Shown here: piece after piece, positions 34,001-46,256 of the stretch | Numbering within the stretch: the first letter of the stretch is position 1 | Layout of the letters: each line of letters starts with the position of its first letter | Origin: Daphnia pulex | Lineage: Eukaryota > Arthropoda > Branchiopoda > Diplostraca > Daphniidae | Assembly (NCBI RefSeq): GCF_021134715.1 | Contig: NC_060020.1 | Span: 5,704,001-5,768,000 of the forward strand | DNA length: 64,000 nt | Direction: 5' to 3' | The notes under the pieces: generated by a model | What the model saw: only the letters and a program-made list of their open reading frames with translations | Told to the model about the DNA's origin: nothing | The model's database searches: none | Translations under genes and position numbers: made by a program

Positions 34001-37000
34001 GGCTGTTGATGTATTATTAAAATTATTATCCATTTGCGGGATATGTTCTTATCAAAGAGCGAGTGGGGACGACCTTTTTGAACTCGCAACTCAAATTCTC
34101 TTACGACTTTCACAGTTGTTTTGGCCCACGTGAAGCGGATCGTGCACGACCGATCTGAATGGTCCCGCGCCTACAAGGTGCGCATCAAGAAAGAGTTCAA
34201 GGTGACGGAATCCGGCCGCCAGGCCTTGTCTTACGGACGCATTTTGACGCCTTCGCACGACGCTTCTTGCGGTATCCGACTCAAGCCGGGACGGCGCTAC
34301 CTGTTGACGGGCAACATCCGCTCCGGAAAACCTTGGATCAATTTGTGCAACTTTGTCCATGACTGGGACCGCATGACTCCCATCCAGCGCAAAGGTTTCC
34401 GCCGTCTATACCAGCGCGGATGCGACTGCAAGGTAACAATTTCATTCCCACCCAAAATTAAAAAATTGAAATGTAAATAAATAAAACGACGGTTTGTTAT
34501 TTTGTGATTTGCTCACAGGTCATGGAATGCCATTGGTGGGGCAAGTGCCCGTCAACGACTCAGGCTTGCACATGGGACACGGCATTCGACTGGCACGATT
34601 GCCAGTCAATGCACGCCATTTGCACGCGAGGTAACGGCGGCGGTGGCAGCGGAACATGCCGCTGGTCCCACTCAAAATCCTACCGACAATGCAGCAAGAA
34701 ACGGGCCGGCGCCGATCCCAAGAATCCAGACGATCCCGCCCGGTCGGCACCCGCTTCTGCCGTTGCCACTTCGTCGTCGCGTCGGTGGAAAAACAATTTA
34801 CTACTCAAATCGTGAGCAAAAGAGAGAAAACGAGACGCAGCACGCGCGCAACGAAAAAAATAAAAATAAAAAACACACATTCGACACAGCAGCAGCTCTC
34901 TTTAGAGCTCCCGTGTTATACATCTTGATCCAGCGCTGCCAAATTCCTCCGACTGCCCCGATCTTTTTCTTTCCCTCTTTTTCCTTCTTCTTCTATGATC
35001 CACCCAACACGGCACCACACCGAATCGAATTTCCTCCCAGTTGGCAAAGCCCATTGTTGTGTGCACTCCGCACACAGCAGCATCCCACACAACCATTTCA
35101 CCGCACTATTTATATACATATTATACATATTATATATATACATAACATTGTTATATAGTAGGGTATATTCGATCGTCTTTCTCTCAATTGTTCCGCCGAA
35201 AACTCAGCCGTTTGGATATGAAAATGTGTACAATTTTTCTCTGTTTTTCCCCCCTTAATCTCTCTTTTTGTTTCTCCTATTGTTGGTTTTGTTGTTGTCG
35301 TTCAAATGATGGACTAACAGGATATGAATGTGGAACTATTTGCGTGCCTGTGTTTGTGTTGCGCCACAGCCAACGCGATACATCTCTTGTAAACGATCCT
35401 TGTAAACTAAAGCAAAACGTACATGTTTGCGGAGGAAGAAAATCACGAAAAAATAATAAAAAACCAGAAATGAGGTAACAAAAGAAAGAAAAACAAAGTG
35501 TAAACCCCCTCCCCTTTTGTGTGTCCTAATTCGTACGTGTTTTCCCGATTGCATAACGTTTTTAAAAACAGAAAACTCAATATTGTATGCCGTGCTTTTT
35601 AATGGACCTCCGGGTCGCACTGTACTGTACAAACAAACCGCAAATATCAAAGAGGAAACTTGAATAACAAAAAATAATAATAACGACCAGAATATTGCAA
35701 AAAAAAAATGAAATTGAAAAATAAACCGAGTAAACATGGAGGAAAAAACTCTTTTTCTTTTCCTGACTGACTAACTATCATCATTCCTACTGTTTGGTTA
35801 AGAAACGAGAAGAGAGACAACCGACGCAATTCGATGCTGAGAGGCAGACGAGTAACTGTAACTCGGTCGTTCACTCAAGAGTCGACGACGACGAAAATAA
35901 ACGCCCAAGACAAAAGGGCCAACTTGTTTCGTTATTCTTTTCTCTCTCGTCTCAAGTGCAAGGCATGGAGACGGTGGAGGGGGGGCAAGACGTCCAAAAC
36001 CAGTTGGTTTTCATCTGGACTCTCTATTATCATTTATACAAGGAACTTCTTTTCTGGTTGTTGTTTTTGCCTTTTTTTATTATAACTAGGGGAGAGAACC
36101 GTGGCCTCTTTAGATATTATATACCCCTCTCAGACTACTACTATAGGGTCTGGTGTATCTTGGATGAGAGCAGTTATTATCTTATGTGTATATATATGGA
36201 GGTCACGTAGACACGAAAATGTTGAATGGAAAAACTCAAGCTTACCATTTCGCGGTGGTTCGGGTAGAAAGTCTGGTCGATCAAGGGGAATTGTTCACGG
36301 CCAAAGCGACGTTGCAGATCCAGCAGATGGCCAAACACCCACGGCTTGTCCTGTCATCACGTAATCATTACCAATTGACAGTCAGTTAGTTTAGCTCATT
36401 TCCAACCGTGAATTTTGTTTTTGTGTTACCGCTGGGAACTCGAAGAATTTTAGCGACAATAAACATCTCGACTAGCGACTAGACCACTTTCCCCCCCAAG
36501 TCCCAAACGGCCGTCAACACACTTGATATATACCAGCCCCAATCTCCGCTGCATACTCGTAAAAATCAAGCAAGGCTGCAAGGATCGACAGCCTCCTTTT
36601 TATTTTAAAACGGAGTTTGTAGCTCGGATTTTCGGCTAACTTTGAAACGAAATCTGCCGATAAAACATTTCATAAGTAACAAAGCGCGGAAGAGCTAAGT
36701 GCTGGATGAGATAAAGCTTCTCGTGACTGAAGTGCCTGAATCAGCCCATTTCGACAAGAGACGGCCAATTTTCAGCGTCATAAAAGAGGAAATGCCGGAG
36801 GCTCGTCCGATGATGATCATAACAATTTCGGGAAGAAGAAAAAACGGGAGCGCGCTGACGGTGCTATCGATCGGCAAAGGATAAAGCGTCACGTGATGTA
36901 AGACGCTATGTAGTATACGTTCGTGAATTCTTCAACGGGAGTAAGTTTTGCAATATCGCCCCCACCCGTCATCCACACAAGGTTCGTTCTCTGTTTGCCC

Positions 37001-40000
37001 GTCTGTCCGTGCCTCCACGAGGATAAATAAACCGGGGCGAGGAAAGTTGTCGTTTAACTCATCGTCGTCATGTTATCTTAGTATTTTTCTTTCTTTTCGT
37101 TCAATCCGTCAGCGCCCTCGTCCTATTGGAAAAGCTGACAGTGCCGTGATATGCGCTATATCCTCCTGTGTTACAGAACAGTGTTGGATATTAATAATAT
37201 CCATAGCGGGAGAAGGAGGATTTTTTCTTTCTCCCCCACTCTTAAAGAACACGAAGGAATGCGGGAGGCTCTTTCGACGTCATTGACGTCACTATACGCC
37301 AGCGAGCGACTGCGCTGGAGCGAAACCATCTTCTCATTCTATTTTGTCCTGTTTCTATCCTTTTTTCAAATTCCTGCCGTCTTCGCGCGGATATTTTCGT
37401 ACGTCTCTATATGTGTGACAACTCCACCCTTCCATCCGGAATGGGTTTCTCACTATTCGGTCGTTCATATTCGCGTGAGCCCCGATAAGAAGAAAAAAAA
37501 AACACGGTGGGCAAACAAATAAAACTACAAAAGAGTTAAAAAGAAGAAAAAGAAAAGGAGGGAACGCGGACACAATCGCCGCTAATTTTAGCATCGCCAA
37601 AAGAATTCACACTTCTATTTCGGTTGTGTCGGTCCGGTTCGTATATATAGCGTGCCTGTGCGGTTTCTTTTCTCCCGCTCGCTACAAGTTCGAAATGCGC
37701 CGACTGATGAATGATTTCCGTCTCAGCTTCGCCTGAATCATCTCACAACGAGGTGTACCATCAAAGGTGGTGGTGGTGGAGGAGGCTAACAAGACTTGTG
37801 TACGCCACCATTCATCAGCAGGCGTCCATCACGGCGGAGTTAGGTAGGAGGAGGAGACGGATCCTCTTTGACCCGTCATTTTGTGTAACGCTGATTATTC
37901 AACCTGACGGATTTACCGGATGCACACCAACGCGATTCTTTTCTCTTTGTACAGGCGAAAACAAAATGTTTAAATCATTTCTGGAAAAACATTCCTCATC
38001 GACACACATATTTATATCTCATCTTTTCTTTTTCTTTTTTCAATTCTCGGCCGAGTCCAACAAAAGAACCTTACGTGCGTCAAAGAAAGCAAATAAAAAG
38101 GATGCCAACCGTATAGACGTGTTATAAATACACCGGGACACCTTATTTTAAAAACCCGTTGTCACGCCCATCGGTCCCATGTCGTCTATGAATAGAAACG
38201 TTCGGTTCATTTATGGATGGGGCCATCCTTTGAGTGGATGGCCGAGTCCGAGGCGCGGATAGAGACAGAAATTGTTCCGTGTGTTTGCGCATTCCTTGAA
38301 TGGAATCCAAGGCATCGCTAGAGTAGTTTGCTATAAATAATAGAAATAAAGTTCCCTTTTTGCAACGCGCGTCGCAAGGGGGGTTGAAGCAGAAAGACCC
38401 AAACCGCGCGCAACCCCCCTATCCGTACATATGCCCTCCCATCTCAGCTGGGACATTAGTAGGTGATGCCAATGTTCCTTTATTATGCGCGCTACTGCGC
38501 CAGAAATTGCCGGCATACTTGGACTTGATGCATCCCATCGTCCGCAAAAGAAAAAGAAGAAAAAAATAGCAAAGGTCGGCGGAATTTGAATCTCGCGCCA
38601 ATCCCCTCCCTGTGTTAATGCCCCCTCCTTGTGCGCAAAATATACACATCGCGGTCGCTGCTGACTTGCGCTGCAGTCACACAATATACACACGGCTAAT
38701 AGATATATTTCAAGCTGCTGTTGCTGCTGCTTGAAGGAGACGAGGCGAGTGGACCCGGGGTGTTTATTGTTTATCCAAGTCGACAGAGATAATGGGAAGA
38801 ATGGATCCCCCCTTGATGTCTGTCGACGACAAGACAAACAATGCTCCACGGGGCTTGTTTATAAATGGATCTCGGCCCGTTTGTTTCAATCTTCTTTTGA
38901 TCTCTAGTGCCCTTGCTGGTCGCTGTCTTATAATCGCGATGAATGAAATGCTGGACGTCCCAAGCGAAAGATTGACGACCACCAGCTGAGTTCTTCCCTT
39001 TTTATGTGCAACAACTTTTCGGGCAATTGCCGACTTTATACTTTTTACTTCATTGCCCCCCTTTTTTTAACGACAGAACGATCCCGCCGGGAACATCGCT
39101 ATTCCGCTTCATTGTATATACGTACCCCGGCAACAACTTTTTGATATAATGTGACCGACACTCTCACCTGGAAATGATAGACAGCCTCCAAAGAGTTGAT
39201 GCTCGGCACGCCGCCAAACTTGAGACCCAGCACGATGGATTTGTAGTCCTCACCAGCGTCACGCATGTTCTGGCGAATCAGCACAAAGTCCGGCCGGAAA
39301 GCTCTGCGCAGGAATGGGAAAACATCTGTCGTTATTTCATTTTTCAGTCTGCCACACACACACACCAAATGGACAAGAAAAGAGAAGAAGGAAAACAAAA
39401 AAAGATCTCCCAATCACAAGTTTTTATGAGTCTGGAATTTTTTCGCTGAATGCTTCTAGCTCCCTTTGTCTTGTTCGAGATTCCATCATTGTCACACCCA
39501 CATACGAAAGGACTTTCGTACTCGTTGACTTGTGTGTTTCGCGACAAACAAGAAAAATTGGGTAACAAAGAAAACAAACAAACGAGGAATGCCAAGAAAA
39601 AGAAATTCAATTTTTGGCGGGCCATTTTGAAACGAGTTGGCGAAGCAGTAATGGGCTATTAGCGAGAAAACGCACCTGACGACTTTGGTGCCGCTGCGGT
39701 AAACGGCCATGGAAACAGTGGCCCCGTTGTCGGTTGAGGCCGTGATGGATAGTTCACGGAATTCCGCCTGCTCCACTCTGACATCCCAGTCGCCGTGAAT
39801 CCGTCTTCCTCGGAAATACTTCGACCTTCATCAATTCATGACGGACAAGAGAATTATTATTTCAGACAGACAGAAAAGAGAAAGCGTGTTTGTTGATTGA
39901 TTCATGCGCATTTCTTGCTGGGCCTATCTAGTACCAGTCGGTATTTTGATCGTCAATGACCAACAAGGTGAAGCAGCGGTCCTTGTTGTACGGCAACTTG

Positions 40001-43000
40001 CCACTCTCGGCCGTCTGCTGCTGCTGTTGAATCTGGGCCGAAGTAACGCGGCTGACATTGCTAACGACGTTGGACGTCAAGCTGGAAACTCGTTGAAGTA
40101 AAGATTCGCGTGATTTCGCCGGTGAAGTGGGCGCACTCGTGGTCCGGCTGTTGGGTCTCAGCGGCAACGATAAATCCGGTTGCTGGGCGGCAGCCGCCGT
40201 CGCTCCTGCTGCTGCTGCTGCCGCTGTTGGCCCCACCTGGAAATAACAACAAGTTTCGGATCTCATTAATCTTGTCGTAAACATCAGCACGGAACAAGGG
40301 AAATACATTTAGATTGAATAGATTTATGATTTATTTGATGTCGCTGGTCACACAACATTTCGAATGAGGCGAACGCCATCTGATGGAGACTGACAAGACG
40401 TTGAGTTAGGAGGACCACTATTTTTTATGATAACATTCGGCGCAATCTGGCTCACGTTGGGAACGAAATCGAATCAGGGACGTTCGTGATCGGTCATGAC
40501 AAACACCTAGAAATCGCGTGATATCTTCAAATTCAATCAAAAGAGGCGCATTTTCCCGGTTCCGGCCAGACTTTGGGATGTGTCACAATCCGATGAAATT
40601 CCCCTCGTTAACAAGTTCACGCTCCTTCGAGCACATGGAAAAAGTTTTGATCGGATTTTTCATGGCCTTCGTCATCCCGAGTTTTGTCGTGCTAACGGTT
40701 GGACCGTTTCTCTTAGCTCACACAATAATAACAAAAACACACAAACGTTGGCTGCAACGAGCGTCCGGAAATATTCCGTCATGATCAAGTGCTGGATTTC
40801 TTATTTCAATTTCAAATGTCAAGTGCCCTATCTTTCCATGATATCCAGCACGTTTTTTCCAGGCATCCAGCCAGTCATTCCATTCATTCCATCCCATTGT
40901 TTTCGAAGAAAAACAAAAGCTAACACATACATAAGTAGATGACGGAATTCGATCAAAAAAGATGAAAAACTAACGTTCTTTTTTATGGATTCCACTAAAT
41001 CTCATTTTGAATTGCCACGACTATACAGAAAGAAGCAACTATTTTGAAATGCATGCAGTAGAAATGTATGGGCATGTACAAAGCGGCTGTCGAGGCCATC
41101 TAGCGACTGTGGCGACTGTCTCTCTTTTCAAGAGTCGAGTTCTCCACCATCGCCCAGCCGAAAACATCTAATCGATTGCAAGTGAGCAAGAAAGTGAACA
41201 TCTAATCCATAATCTACACACACACACACCCTCTCCCTTCCACTTCTTCCTCGTCTCGTAGCTTCTACTTCCTCCTTTAAGTCTTTTCGTCGTCCGGGTC
41301 TATCCCCGCGTAACGCGATCCATCACACCCTCCCCCAATGCCAGAAGTCTACCACACACTTCCGCACACAACAATAAAGACGGCGACGTCAAGCAAAAGT
41401 CAGCCGTCCATGCAGCACAAAATAGAAAATATATATATCTGGGAATGTGAAAAATAGGGAAAAGAGAACAAGACAAGATAATATGAAATGTTGCGCAGTG
41501 GGGACCGAGATGCTACTATGGCGTTCTCCCTTCCATATCTGGTCCTCTACAGACTAGACAAAAGTGAATGGGGCATTCTGTAGCCGGTAGCTCTATTCAG
41601 ACAATTCTCCGAGGAACTATAGCTAGCTTCGTGGGCTGATAGAAGGACCCAGTGCAGAAAAACAAGAATAGACAATATTAACTTGCCGCAGCCAAACCCA
41701 AGTTGCCTTACAAGACCGACCTCTACACTCCCCCCAAGAGATTTCCAAATGAATTAAAGCAGATGGAGGAGAAAAACAAAAATATACGTTTCATTATTTT
41801 CTGCAACATCTGACGTAATTTCCTCATCATTGCATTCGCGCTTGGTCTACAAACGGGAGCGTCTCAAAGGATATACGATACTTGTTTGGGCCAGAGGATC
41901 TACGGGGAATGTCACTTATTAGACAAGAAAGCATAACGTGATGAAGTACAAGGCAATTGCGAACCAAACGAAACGAGACCCGGCGATATGGGAGCTGTCG
42001 TAGTGACACAAATTTTCCTACGAGACAAAAGCAAACAGCCAAAGATATGAAGGGGCGTGCCATTTCTTAGAAACCCTTGTGTGACGTCAATCGAAATTGC
42101 ACAGTAGATAAAGGCAAGTGTCGTTTTTCCATTCACATCACGAGACAGTAAGAGAACCGCTCCGCTTTTTGACAAACCTGGTTATAATGTCGGACACGAT
42201 GGTGGCAAAAAAAAAGGAAAAGTGACGGACCTCGTAAACTTAACATGGTTATCCTCTTATGTATATTCGTTGGGAACCCGGCTCAGTAAGTTGAGAAATC
42301 TAATCCATTGAGAATCGTGTCCCATTCAAGCCGTCGTGTGTACCCTGGAGCGCTGGAAACTAGATCCCATGAAATCATAATAATATGATGGATTCGCCGC
42401 CAACAAAATAACATTGTCTGGAAATAGATCAGAGAAGAAGAATAGAAAGAAAATCTCTTCTACCGGCCGATGCACTTGGAAAAGACCAATCCCATTTTCC
42501 CAAAGAGGCGGGCTTAACTGACCGATTAGATTGAAGATTCCAGCCAAAAAGAGTTGTCGTTCTTTTTCTCTTTTCTATGATTATTTGATTCGTTGTTTGC
42601 CAACGTCACAAACTTGCTACTAAACGTCGCTTGGAAGGGAAACGTTAGCATATTCTAGAAACTCACACACACACCCTCAGCTGTATCATCTTTCGGGTGG
42701 GAAAATGGATCGGAACCGGATCGATGGTATGTAATATTGACTAGACTTGTCCATGTGAACTGTAAGCGAACAGTCGACTTGTTACGGGCTGGCTGCCTTT
42801 GCAGCTTATTAAGAAAAGATCACGGGTTATTAGGCCGACCGATCCTATGCGTAGGCGCAGTTCATTAAGGATACAATTTTTTAAAAGGCTACAGACCTGC
42901 TGTTGTTGACTAGATGATAGCGACTGATTGCTGGTGCTGGGACCAGGAGGAGCCGGAGCTGGAGCAGGCCGTGGTGGCAAGGCCGGCTGTTGATGAACTT

Positions 43001-43287
43001 GAGTCGATGATGGAGGAGGCTGCGGTTGTTGTTGCTGCTGCTGCTGAGGATCTCCGTTGGCATCATCGTATTCCGTCAAATCCCCGGAGGAAAACCTATG
43101 ACGTGGATAATATTAGACGCGGTCGATACTATTGTACAGTACACACAATAATCCAATTGATTTTACGGTTGATATTGAATAAGACACGCTACATGGTATT
43201 TCCCCACTTCTTTGTCTTGCCAACGGCTTATTGGATTATAAAGTCAACCTGAGCGTCCTGGCCGTATATTAGATACCTCCGTTTCAG
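28041..43287 (-). CDS. Syn: Synapsin, synaptic-vesicle phosphoprotein
   Basis: Ten minus-strand coding exons: 43287-43277, 43095-42897, 40236-39935, 39825-39676, 39303-39168, 36350-36246, 30149-30019, 29920-29846, 29208-28944, 28469-28041; 600 residues if translation starts at CTG 43287. Domain A is [13 protein letters not shown], carrying the PKA/CaMK site RRFS. A Pro/Gln-rich linker and a poly-Ala run follow, then the conserved [16 protein letters not shown]. The ATP-grasp C domain spans about residues 158-458 ([103 protein letters not shown]). Domain E is [16 protein letters not shown] at the C-terminus. Synapsin tethers vesicles to each other and actin in nerve terminals. The sixth intron holds TIMP on the other strand. 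No in-frame ATG exists in the first visible exon. Confidence 0.93.
32358..32371. promoter_or_regulatory. kB-like site upstream of TIMP
   Basis: GGGGAGTTTTCCCC, whose complement contains GGGGAAAACT, resembles Dorsal/Dif/Relish binding sites. It lies just 14 bp upstream of the presumed TIMP TATA box. Functional meaning is inference. Confidence 0.4.
32385..32394 (+). promoter_or_regulatory. TATA box, presumed TIMP promoter
   Basis: TATATAAAAG in a G/C-flanked context, with a start site expected near 32415-32422. A noncoding first exon could end at the donor CGAAAG|GTATGC near 32846 and splice to the coding exon at 33875, which has a strong pyrimidine-rich acceptor. It is the only strong plus-strand TATA upstream of TIMP within the host intron. 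Confidence 0.6.
32752..32774. repeat. (GGT)n microsatellite
   Basis: Perfect GGT triplets within the presumed 5' UTR exon of TIMP. Confidence 0.75.
33875..34815 (+). CDS. Timp: TIMP, tissue inhibitor of metalloproteinases, nested in synapsin
   Basis: Three exons, 33875-33995, 34116-34432 and 34519-34815, give 244 residues. A 23-residue signal peptide ([14 protein letters not shown]) ends before [13 protein letters not shown]. The mature N-terminal C-x-C is the inhibitory motif: its Cys1 chelates the catalytic zinc of the target protease. It is followed by V-L-A-H-V-K and family Cys, including [22 protein letters not shown], and G-C-D-C-K-V-M-E-C of the second subdomain. A Gly-rich insert and a basic, Ala/Ser-rich tail extend the C-terminus. 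A pyrimidine tract ending in AG at 33873-33874 directly before ATG suggests the coding exon begins at 33875; the in-frame ATG at 33869 would then be intronic. Secreted; acts on matrix metalloproteinases and ADAMs. Encoded on the strand opposite to its host gene. Confidence 0.93.
34816..36245. other. TIMP 3' UTR and remaining host-intron sequence
   Basis: Low-complexity A/T- and pyrimidine-rich sequence between TIMP's stop and synapsin exon 6. An AATAAA-like run follows the stop near 34858. No other gene seen. Confidence 0.5.
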
Positions 43288-43365
43288 GTTGTTGACATTG
43301 GCGGTGAAAGACTGCTTGAAGCTGGAGAACGAAATTTTTGTAGATTGGTTGCAGGACGGAGCCCG
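43288..43365 (-). promoter_or_regulatory. Synapsin 5' leader with an upstream AUG ending at the CUG start
   Basis: Reading upstream in the synapsin frame there is open sequence back to a TAA, and no ATG. An upstream ATG in another frame (13 bp before the CTG) opens M-S-T-T and stops at a TGA that overlaps the CTG (the bases C-TGA). The context of the CTG is CAACAACCTGA, with A at -3. A possible 3' splice site TTCGTTCTCCAG lies within the same leader, so an upstream coding exon cannot be excluded. Confidence 0.45.
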
Positions 43366-44990
43366 CTCGGATTAACAGGAAAAATACGGACGGAAGTCGT
43401 TCGTTCCCGATCCAAATGAACACTGAATTCAATAAAACAGTAAACGATATAGTAAATTACAATAAGGTTTCTTCGCGCGCTCGATGGTGCACAAACTATG
43501 AATTAATGGAGGGCTCAATGAAAGGTCGCATAAACATTCATTATAATCGCATCGATTGTGTTAAATCCTAGTCCGGTGGTGCCAAAAGAGTCACGAGTCA
43601 CGCACCATAAATAAAAAGGGGGAAAAATAAAAAAAGATTGTAAAAAGAAGGAAATAAAGTTTACCAGTTTAGCGCAGCGGCTAGCGGATCGAAGAGATTG
43701 GGCGGATTGGACGTTCGCTGGCTTGGTCAATCAAATCAAAGCACAGCAGACTTGCTTAATTAATTCGCTTCAAATAGATGGAGGGAGATATCTTGTTGAT
43801 GGGGAATAGATGAAAAATCCGCAATCAAGATAGTGGCTAAAACAAAAGTCTGCAGACCAAACAAAACCGAGAGAACCGTTGGGAGATTGGCGAATCCCGT
43901 GATGAGCGCACCCGCTAGACTGACTCTTGCTCCTACTTCTGATCTGTTCGTCCTCGGGACTGGGGCTGCGATCGAACGTCGGTCACGAGAAGAAGGGGAG
44001 AATAAAGTCCAGACACACACACTACTAGATCGTCAAACGTGCTGCCTATCGGGGCTGCTGCTCCTGCGCATTTCGGCGATTGGGCGATCAATACTACTGA
44101 CGAAACCAACGGCAGCGCCAGCTGCTCCGGCTGCGTGTGGATTCGAGCGCAAACGAGAAATATCTAGGCTGTATGGCTGTACATACATAAGATCCGAAAG
44201 AGCCACCACAACTCCAGCCACTCCTATTGCCACCACTTCCCTCCCACCTACTTTATTTTCTGAACTTTTTTATTTTCTTGCTAAACGCGTTCATTTGGCA
44301 TCGACCGCCAGTACCTGATGCAGATTTTTCGGGCATGGGGGATACGACTCCTTTCAATTTTTGCTTCCAATAAAAAAATCCCCCCCAAAGTTCGTGATCA
44401 AAGACATTTCTTATTACGGACATGCTACAACAGTCGGGACCAACTGTTTTTTTTTCCTCAAAACGTTGAACGGAATATCCCACGCTGAGCTGTATCGCGT
44501 TCAAACCACTCAGTGATAGGGCCGAGACAAGTAGAAGGACATGAATAGGTTATATATATTGGGCAGGATTTTTTTTCTCTTCAGTGTACACAACTCTCTA
44601 TCGCCGATTCATTCAGAGTATCTACATATAAATTCGAAATGAAGATCTACGATCACGCTCGCCCTATGTATACCTAACATCCAGTGAATAAAGTTTCGAT
44701 CCCCTTTTCGCTTTCGGTTGACTGACTCTCTTTCAATCTGCACTCATCTCTAGGGAATCGGGTGACATTTTACTTTTGGCGTTTCTTGGGCGACAACAAG
44801 ATCTCTAGGAACGTCCTTGGAGATGTTTGATCATCAAAAGATGCTGTGCTGTCCGGGATATATAGATTTCGATAAAGGCATCTTAGCAACCATTGAATGT
44901 GATAACATTGCGTTGCAGCATTTAATTAAAAAAAAAAATGAAAAAAAAAAATGCAACGATGGAAGGAATAAGAACATCTTACCCACGATG

Positions 44991-45154
44991 TTTTGAGATG
45001 AAACAAGCAGAAAACCTTGGTGGAATGCACTTCTGTTTGATTGCTGTCCTGCGTTATAAGGGAAGGAACAATCAAGAGTGTTGGGTGTGACCGACTGATT
45101 GAGCAGTGATACCCAGTCATCCGATATCTCCGCCCTTTCATCCATTGTCTCAAT
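44991..45154 (-). other. Possible internal 5' exon of synapsin (uncertain)
   Basis: On the minus strand an acceptor CATCTCTTTTAG and a donor GTGG|GTAAGA bracket an open frame beginning M-D-E-R-A-E-I-S-D-D-W-V-S-L-L. The frame cannot continue into the next recognised synapsin exon, because joining at its AG gives a stop within a dozen codons. It could be 5' UTR, an alternative exon, or chance. Confidence 0.25.
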
Positions 45155-45542
45155 CTAAAAGAGATGTTGGGGACGCATTGCTCAGACTTCCCGACAGTAT
45201 CGATGTTTTCCTTCTTCTATACCTCTTTCCTACACTTTTAAGTATGTACAGTGTGAATAATAACCATCGGTCAAAATGTAGTTGAACAAAAACAACAGTA
45301 AAGTAAAAAATAGTGAAGACTAATTCCAAATGCAAATAAAGATTAGTTTAAGTTTTAATCGAATGAAGTAGTTTGAATCAAGAATCAAGTAAAATAACAA
45401 GTAAAGTAATAGCCAAAATTAGTTACGCTCAACATGAAAGGCTGAAAAACTATCTTAGCTATAGGTTGACAATAGGATGTTTACCTACAATTTAAACCTA
45501 CAACACAAATACACAAGTACACAAAATACTTAAATGGTAGAA

Positions 45543-46256
45543 CTCACCCAAATTGCCCAGAAAGGCAGCAACATCCAATGCCCAATGGTCCATCCACACG
45601 CGGTCGGGAATAGAAGGGCTCGAAACGAGGAAGAAGAAACCATCTGACCGACTCCATCGATGAAAAATATTGACTGACTGAGTGATAAGAGAGACAAACA
45701 GGATTGGCGGGAACCGGGAAACCCGAGCTGTGTTGCAAATTCAACAATGGTTAAATTCTCACATTTTTTTTCGAGGTTTTTTTTAAGCCTTAATCTACAG
45801 ACTATCATTCATAATATTTTTTAATTTCACTTGATTTATTTGTTTACTTCAGTTGCTGTTGATTTGTGATTGGCAGCTGCCAATTCCCATCCCTCCCTAT
45901 TTCGAACTCATCCCCTCCAGCCTCCACGTTTTCAGATTTCCACCAACGTTTTCAAAGGCCACGATTAATTGAAGTTTTAAATATTTACAATTATTAAAAA
46001 TTCTTAAATAATAGAAAATAGATTAAGGCATTTTAAAAAAAGCTTTGTGTAATTTAGTTATCTTCGAAAAATAAAAATATTAATTATTGTTGAAATTGCA
46101 ACACAGCTCAGGTTCCCCGGTTCCCGCCAATTCTGGGACATTTCACTTCAGTCAGAATTTTTCGTCGATGGAGCAGGTTGTTTCGCCCCCTCACGAGTCA
46201 CGACGGCGTGGATACTGGATGGCCCACAGGATGTTTTCTAGCTATTTTCGGTAAGT
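45543..46256. repeat. Inverted duplication of a promoter plus first exon
   Basis: The left arm (45797-45543, read on minus) and right arm (46018-46256, read on plus) align end to end with small indels. Shared blocks in order are TAGATTAAGGC, TGTTGAA..TTGCAACACAGCTC, the identical 16-mer CCCGGTTCCCGCCAAT (45703-45718 inverted, and 46116-46131), TTTTTC-TCGATGGAG, and a splice donor GGTGAGTT/GGTAAGTT at the outer end. The spacer is about 220 bp of AT-rich sequence. The conserved 16-mer contains an E2F-like TTCCCGCC and a CCAAT box. The structure looks like two divergent first exons from one inverted duplication. Confidence 0.7.
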
